The notes under the pieces were generated by a model. It did no database searches. It had not been told where the DNA came from and saw nothing but the letters and a program-made list of their open reading frames with translations. The position numbers and the translations under genes are program-made. This document shows positions 57,224 through 64,000 of a DNA stretch of 64,000 bases, one piece after another; position 1 is the first letter of the stretch; every line of letters starts with the position of its first letter. Origin of the DNA: Fragilaria radians (taxonomy: Eukaryota; Bacillariophyta; Fragilariophyceae; Fragilariales; Fragilariaceae); the NCBI GenBank assembly GCA_900642245.1, contig CAAAJI010000038.1, positions 242,287 to 306,286 on the forward strand. Direction: 5' to 3'.

Positions 57224-60200
57224 CTTACTTTGAAGGTATTGGCAATAAATCTTATATACATGGCTTGAAATTAGTCCCGTCTGTCCTTCTACTTTCGTAT
57301 TAAGATGCCTGGAATCCAAACTTTTTTACATCAAATTCCTATTGCATACTGTTACTATCAGGCAAGCAACGTATTGAAGCATATATTCTATATTACATCT
57401 TTGAAACCAAGACATAATAAACATGCCTTAATTGATTAGAATATCAAATATTAGTTCATCCCAATTACTCAAGTGTCAACCATGGATTCAGGATTTTCTC
57501 AACAAAGAGAGGTTCGAATTTAGATCTAGAAACATAATGTACATCATTGTTCACGATAACTTATTTGACCCTGTCATTGCTTTGATCTTACCGTGCCGTT
57601 TCCCGTTTAACAGTGAAATATAAAGATGTCATTTCATGAGCACCTGTGTCTGATGGAAAGACTACCAACTTTTGAAAATGCTAATAGAAGAAATAGAACC
57701 ATGTAGATTGTGGACAAAAATTGGATCATTACACAATTGGTAATTCTGGTTATCAACACTCCCTCTCATTTATACATGCCTCGCGTAGAGTTTGCCACCT
57801 AAGTAGAGGGCTTCTAGCACTAATGCGACCGCTTGTTTATTGTAAGTCCCAGCAAAATTGAGTGACTCCACAAGGGAGAGTAAAGATGATATTATATGCT
57901 TTAGTTGCTGGTTCTCTAGAATGCAGTTATGGTGAATAAAGTTGAAAGGAATACATCACAGAAAACATCATAATTTTATCAATCTAAAAATGGAGGTAAT
58001 GCTGCTGTGACGGTAGCTGGCACTTGGATATTGACGTTTTCTTATGTTAGTTAAATGATGCTCTGCTGATTTAGCTCTGATTGAATATCATTTTTGGAAG
58101 CTGGATGGTAGATATAGGCTTTTTATGCTGTTTGAATGCATGTCTTGTAGGTTGCAGTTACTGCATCAGGCAAGAAGTGACAGCAAGGACTGGCATTACA
58201 TCTTTCTAAGGCAGTGCTTGTGAGCGAATTGTAAAAAATCCGAGCAACATTTTTGAAGGAGGTCCACATGGACCTAGGTATTTCTAACCAATGGATAATT
58301 TGCAATGTTTTGATATAGAGGAGAGCTGAAGATGTTTCTAACGAACTTAGTGACACTATTCCATTCTAGACATTTAAGGGCGAGGAATGTCAACACAAAG
58401 TAGGTCTAACCCTAATTCGAATTACAGCTGGAATACCAAAGTCTCGAATCCCTTATCCTTGACGCAGAGATCCTCAAGATTCCAAGAATATACCAAGTTC
58501 TCGCTTCCAATGTGAAATTAGATTAAGGGACCTCTGAGCATCTGGTACATCAGAATATCTTAATGGATGTATTTTATCCTTTTTGACAATCTGCAATATG
58601 TGAATGTACCAGATAAGCATGAAGAGGATGCTGATACGCCCTAAGAAGTGAAGTAAGTCGTTGATTACTCTGAAGATTGGGGAGGAAATGGTGACATTAA
58701 GCGTCACCTCACAGTACTATGGAATTATGTCAACAAGAAACAAAAATCCATTAAAAAACACTTTGCTTAAATTATTCGTCGCCAATAAAACTGATTGTAG
58801 AATGCCATTAGAATCTAGATAAAATATCCTTATTTCCGCGTATTCAGTTTTGCAATAGCAAAACGATGGTCATTATGGCATCAATCAAAAAGACATGTAC
58901 AATTGGAGTACCTTCAGTATAGAAACTTGAAATTCATGTTCACAAAGGAATCTATTGAGTTAGACTGGCAGAATGGAAACATGTAAGGGTGAGATTCAAT
59001 CCAGACCGAGCTAATCCCGCTGCCTTACTATCAGGCATTTAGAGTACTACATTCTCGGAAGGGAATTCCAAACGAATAACAGAAATTACATGTTACACTG
59101 CTATAGACCTAAAATTTGAATTAGACAGAAGGCAAGATTTGTTGCCGGAGTAAATTGGACAGCTAATCACAATCTAGATGTACACTCAGGAGGAATAACA
59201 GTCAATAAAGTCTGGACTGGATTTTTATTGCCATAGTGTACGGATTATCTTGTGTAAATTTTATGGAAATTCCATTGGGAAACCATGTGAAAAGCTACAC
59301 ATTACTACAGGAGACTAATCTGAAAATAACATAGGAGGCAAAGATAAAGTGGTGGTGCAGTATCTGTTTGGATGTATCCTTTCTTGTAATGAACATTTTC
59401 TGATTTTTTATGTTCCTGATTTGAGATGATCACAAATAATGATGATGGTTAAACAGAGGGGAAAAAAGTGATTTCTTGCCTTCCATCCCTTTTTGTAATG
59501 ATGATACATGCGTTTTCATTTTGCAAGTACAAATTACTACATCTGCAGCATCTATACATGACTTTATGTTCATTCTCATTGATTAGTGCAGCTAAGCCTT
59601 TTTTAGTTTTGGGGGGATGACCATACACCGTTATTGCAAGAAATTTCAAGCAACCGAAGCATATCATTGGCTATGTGAAAAAATACATTTCACCATTTAT
59701 CAAACCTTTAAATCTGTTTTTGAACATTAGCATATACGAAGATTTACTTCTTCCATGCAATTTATAGCTTTTATGAAGTATTAGCTGCAAATGGGGAAAT
59801 GTTAAGAGTTATATGCAAAAGTGTTTCTTTGCTGTGAAATAAATTTGAGTAACTAGGATACTGTAGGTATTTAAGAAAAAGAAAATTAGGTTCTACCCTA
59901 TCCATACTTCCCTCAATTCAAGGAATCGTCAATAGCAATAGCAACGTATACAAGTGCACGTAGAAGCTTAAAAATGAACACTACGCGCATCGAGGTATAG
60001 TTGATGGGAAGGATAGCAAGCTGAAAATTAGAAAAACTTAGTTTTGTCTATAAAACTTTATATTGTAAGTCATCCCTCAAACAAGTGGTGCTTTGAAAGG
60101 ATTCATTTCGGAGTTGGGAGAAAATGCTGCGGCTCTTTGAGGTAAGAAGAAGAACATGATGAAATCATCTAGCAAATTAAAAGACCACCGCCAGATCGAT

Positions 60201-61114
60201 ATTTCATGTCGGGAAACTATATGAGTTATACCTTTCGGATTCAACTAAACGCCATAAATGACAAGGGAAGTAGTTGTAGGATAATGTCATTCACCGAACG
60301 TTAGCATACCAGGAATCGAGTGCCATAAAAAATTCTTGGATTAAAAAAATGTATCCTAAAAACCTACTTTCATTTATCTTATCCTTGGCGACTCGTACTC
60401 TGTTGGCATATTCAACCTCCAATGCGGATTAAGGTCATTCAATATCAGAATGAGCAATCAACTGCTTGGTTTATGCAGAGTAGCATAGTTAGCTGTAGCG
60501 TCCACAAAGAATGCAGTCGCATTGCATTTGTTAGACTATGCAATTAAGTGATTTATTCTAAATAAGGATGTGAATGATACATGTTTTTAAAAACTGCAGT
60601 TAGACTTACACTCTTCCAAGATACAGATACGTAGGGTCAAACTTGCTTGGAGATGGCACCTTGAAGAGTAAATTATTGCCACACATTTCCATATGTGACG
60701 TTTGCAGCTGTATTTCCGGATAGTTCTAATGCTATGAATTATGGACATAACTTAGAATAATAGCAGCCCTAAAAAATTCTTTGATCTTTTCGACATAGTC
60801 TTGAAGTTGATCTCTCCACAAGTCGTGTCCTTGCCAGGCATTGGTCACCGTCTGCATGCTTTTTGATACGCGATAAAAAGTGATATCAATTAATAAATGT
60901 AGCCAGAGGTTGAGTCCATTGCTCCAGCACACTTCTGGTTTGAGTTGACAGTTTGACTTCATGATCCAATCCAGAATTTGAGAATGGATGTGAATCTGTT
61001 TTGGATACCATATTATTAGAAGACCTATCATCAGCATGAAATCAACTTTCGTTTTATTTAACATCCTATGTTCATAAGCCATAGATTTGAATCGAGCTTC
61101 AGCACTAGCTTTTT
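57224..61114. other. Gene-free stretch
   Basis: About 3.9 kb. Left end is the GAR1 promoter. Minus-strand ORFs at 58123-58356, 58474-58707 and 59449-59667 have no recognisable content. The ORF at 60732-61118 abuts the next gene's stop and is discussed among the rejected items. Confidence 0.4.
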
Positions 61115-61630
61115 TCACTTTTCCCCTTTTACTCTTAGAACACCATTTTTCATAAACCCAATAGATGGTGCAGGTCCGTGTATATCCGATGTGCGATCTC
61201 TTTCTTTTTTCTTTTTCTTAATTGCGGATGTTGCTAAAACTATCCCTGCCTCTCTTGCTTCTTTAAGTTGCCGTTCTTCTCGCTTCTTTGCCTTTTTCGC
61301 GATACCACGCACAATGGGTAAAGGTACTTGATGATGCTTCATTTTTCTACCTGTCAGCCGTTGGTACTCTTCTTCCTTAAAATTTCGCTTCTGTTTTCCC
61401 TCAAAAGCAGTGGCACCGAATCTATGAATTTCACGTGCAGTTTCATTCCAATCAAGCACTTTTTTTCGGGGTATATTGGATTTAGCATATTTCGTCTGCG
61501 TCTGCTGCGATAACGGTGAACTGAACTTAGGGAAATCTTGTGGGCACTGAACAACGATGACTTCCGGCTTAGGTTTTGCTATGGAATGCGAAGATGCGCA
61601 AGCCTTTGGCCTTGTAGACTTTGATTTCAT
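61115..61630 (-). CDS. C1orf131/DUF4602-like nucleolar protein
   Basis: 171 residues from ATG 61630, highly basic, no signal peptide or membrane segment. The block AREIHRFGATAFEGKQKRNFKEEEYQRLTGRKMKHHQVPLPIVRGIAKKAKKREERQLKEAREAGIVLA matches my memory of the DUF4602 family: (V/I)xxFG.(T/S)xL/F.G..KR..E...L...G.....K..(M/L)P.....G..KK...RE....E.AREAG. The human member, C1orf131, is part of the small-subunit processome. A nuclear localisation run KKKKKER follows. Start and stop are normal; beyond the stop, in the next frame, VKKASAEARFKSMAYEHR continues with a basic pattern, so a 1-nt frame break close to the stop is possible but unproven. With GAR1 this is the second ribosome-biogenesis gene in the window. 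Confidence 0.75.
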   Translation of the reverse strand: MKSKSTRPKACASSHSIAKPKPEVIVVQCPQDFPKFSSPLSQQTQTKYAKSNIPRKKVLDWNETAREIHRFGATAFEGKQKRNFKEEEYQRLTGRKMKHHQVPLPIVRGIAKKAKKREERQLKEAREAGIVLATSAIKKKKKERDRTSDIHGPAPSIGFMKNGVLRVKGEK

Positions 61631-64000
61631 TGTAATCGTTCACGTTATAATATCAAGAGACAGTAAAACAGAAAAAATCCTTACTGTGATTCGGTGTGAG
61701 CTAGTTTGGAAGGTTATCCGTAAGCACCATTACTACGTACAGACTTTCAGATGTCCAAATGTGAGCAACATTTGTGAAAATCTTCACTTTTCTAATACCT
61801 TAATTTGGATGAAAGACCCATGGCAACCATAAAGTTCCTAGGAAGAATCTAGATAATGAAGGGTGTAGAAATCCCTGAGTAACTCCTTGGAGGAAACGTG
61901 AAATTACTTAGAGAGAATAGAAAAGGCAAGGTTGAGGACTAGTTCAGCATGTACTCACATTCAAATGCCGTTCCAAAGTCTAAGAATCTTTAGAAATTTG
62001 CTTATATCATCCAGAGGTGGATGATTTATCTCTAAATTGTAAAGGATATTCCATAAGATTAAAATCTATAATTGGATGTTGTGATTGGATATTCACCTTG
62101 AGAGGGTTGGACATAAAGTACGCAACACTAACAATGAGTAGGTTCAATTTTGTAGTACCTTAAAGGCATGCCAAAAGGAAAGATTATTGTTGATACATAA
62201 CATTTATGTTGTTGAATCTACATAACCGAACCCCTAATCCCTAACAGAAAACTGTGAAATACTATTTTTATGGAGAAGAACTAGCAGCTACTAGGATTAC
62301 TACTGTCATAATCATTTGGAGTGACAATAGATGGACCAACCTTAATCTTGTGAGTAATATGTCGGTGGATTTAAATACACCTGTCCCGTCAAGTTTTCTA
62401 AAGAATAATAATAATAAAAATGCTCATAACATCGTGTTTGCGAAGGGATAATGGCAAAGATATAACGATTGCCATAAGTCAAAGACTTCATGATACTCTG
62501 AAGAAATTGTGAGGTAATCAGGTATTTCATAATATAAGAGGATATCATTGTCTAGCTTTCTAGAGGTTAAAAAAAAGCACTGATAGCTAGTTTAAGCCTT
62601 GAGTAAGTAAGTTCGTTTAGTCTAGAAATGCAGTATTTACGGTCCTATAAATCTGCGTACAAAAACCTACACTCTAAGTCCCACCAACTCCACAACTAGT
62701 AGCAAATTAGGCCCAATGGCTCAAAGGTGTCTTTATATCATCATAAAGCATGCTTGACAAAAGGGTTGATACGAAAAACACCTCAGATACCAAGAATATA
62801 GAAAAGTATATTTAGGTACAGTAATTGAGGCAAATTCATTCAACCCTTTTCCTAAACTTGAGACCACAAAGCATAGTCAGCTTTTTTTTCACGATTACTT
62901 CTCAAGGTTAGACAGAAGAAATCAGTAAGTATGGAATCCTGAGAAATTCATTATATCATCAACTCGAATTCGAATAACCAGTCTTAGCTAGTCGTATAGG
63001 GACGGTTCAATTCAGTCATACGGTTGTATTTCGTTGAGGCTGATAGAAAGCGATTGAAAATCAAAATTTTGTTTGCTTGCAGAAGGCGAATTTGCGACTT
63101 TGCGCTTGAGTTTCTTTCTACATAAAATAGGCGAGGTTGAAAAAAAGCTTAAATATTTATCAATGGTTGAGAGATATTAAACAGGAATCGGTTTACTTCT
63201 TGTGGATAAACAATAGATGAGAAATATAAAGTTGAATGAGAAAATCAAGACAGAAGGATTAAACCATGGAATGGATTTTACATCTCCAGAGACTCCACAA
63301 TATCATAGATAGGTTGAAAGAAGTTTTGGAACACACTGGGGGAGGGTCAGAGCGATGTTAAGAGTTGCCATGTTAAAAAAACCACCATTCGAAGGAATGG
63401 AGCCACTCCTAGAACTCTAAGACAAAATATGCCATGAGGTGGTGAGCTGAAAAGTGTATGCTATTTGAATTAAAAGCACGTTCCACGTTGGAGATTCTTT
63501 GACATGGCGGCGAAATTAGAGGTATTCTCAGAATTTCATCATCACAAGAAAACTAGATGCATTAAATGAAAAGAAATCGACAAGGATGTACAAGGTACAG
63601 GGAACGTAAGTAATGCGCGTCTTTAAGGAAACGTCTTATGGAGAAGAAAAGATTTTGCTCTCTGACAGTATTACGGATAGAACTCGAAAACTGTCGCCTT
63701 CTAACAAAACTGGCAATCCGGCAACTTGTAACGTAAGTTGTTGAAACCACACTTCCTTGAACGTGAGTCCTTAGCGCTGTACAGGCAACAATTGAATCGC
63801 GTAGAAGAGGGAGACTTTATCGGATGTAAGTCAGATTTTAAAGTAATTATGAGCCACTGGCTCATTCTCATCTACTACTAGTAAGTGACACCATCGGTAT
63901 TTTGTACTGCTCCAGATTCTGGCTCCAACACACTCCTGTGGGCCAAGGGTGGTACGACCGTGGGACCAATGTTCATGATTTGATCCCGGAACTTGCAAAA
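61631..64000. other. Gene-free right end
   Basis: About 2.4 kb, AT-rich, with an AATAATAATAATAAAA run at about 62405-62420. Left end is the promoter of the DUF4602-like gene. No credible ORF; 63562-63750 (-) is not recognisable. A gene could start beyond the right edge. Confidence 0.35.

Noticed and set aside
60732..61118. 128-codon minus-strand ORF overlapping the DUF4602-like stop
   Set aside because: Starts with GTG and turns hydrophobic and AT-biased after its first 18 codons. At most the first part is a frame-shifted end of the upstream gene; the rest has no coding character.
1..64000. tRNA, rRNA, CRISPR arrays, riboswitches, bacterial operators
   Set aside because: Read for hallmark sequences by eye (for example T-loop GGTTCRANNCC and regularly spaced repeats); none found. 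A covariance-model scan would be needed to be certain.

Overview
The window is nuclear DNA from a eukaryotic alga, most probably a diatom. The coding regions are AT-rich and the intergenic DNA more so. Genes are separated by 0.3-7 kb and carry few, short introns (51, 68, 70, 104, 136 and 148 nt, and one of about 459 nt). Several families point to diatoms: a transcription-factor-like protein with the DUF6824-type domain, an HSF-type factor, a tandem Cys/His-domain protein of a type I associate with diatoms, and a nuclear-encoded CbbX (red-type Rubisco activase) with a signal peptide ending in an ASAF-like cleavage motif. I found no tRNA, rRNA, CRISPR array or bacterial operon structure. One assembly gap (Ns) lies at 9999-10274.

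Layout, left to right. 1-1266: a gene running in from the left edge, with its frame broken near 450. 2470-3819 (-): an unrecognised helical protein. 3961-5870: a diverged direct duplication of about 950 bp. 6595-7800 (-): a decayed Ty1/copia element. 8162-8911: acyl-protein thioesterase-like hydrolase. 11495-12628 (-): DUF6824-type protein. 12629-17282: gene-free, with a 177-bp MITE. 17283-19700: tandem Cys/His-domain protein with two compensating 1-nt frame breaks. 20393-21395 (-): short-chain dehydrogenase, two exons. 22002-22230: degraded phytochrome-type N-terminal PAS-like fragment. 24863-26753: glycolipid-transfer-protein domain behind a membrane segment. 29053-30300: diatom-type unknown. 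30622-34205 (-): organellar PPR-like protein with a duplicated novel domain, a coding minisatellite and a frame break near its end. 37325-38140: a second copia remnant. 40570-42079: plastid-targeted CbbX, three exons. 44956-46316: HSF-type factor, three exons, first intron apparently GC-AG. 47593-49377 (-): HAD-type 5'-nucleotidase. 50663-56059: large soluble-adenylyl-cyclase-like protein. 56508-57223 (-): GAR1, two exons. 61115-61630 (-): C1orf131/DUF4602-like nucleolar protein.

The genes do not form one pathway, as is usual in a eukaryote. Two themes recur. The first is carbon and plastid biology: CbbX has TGACGT motifs in its upstream region, the sequence known in diatoms as a CO2/cAMP-responsive element, and the window also holds a homologue of the bicarbonate-responsive soluble adenylyl cyclases. 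The second is ribosome biogenesis: GAR1 and the C1orf131-like protein lie about 4 kb apart on the same strand. Neither theme is evidence of co-regulation. The most useful leads are the cyclase-like protein with Glu in place of the first metal-binding Asp, the CbbX promoter motifs, the duplicated unnamed domain in the PPR-like protein, the GC-AG intron call(s), and the TE and pseudogene remnants that simple ORF calling misses.
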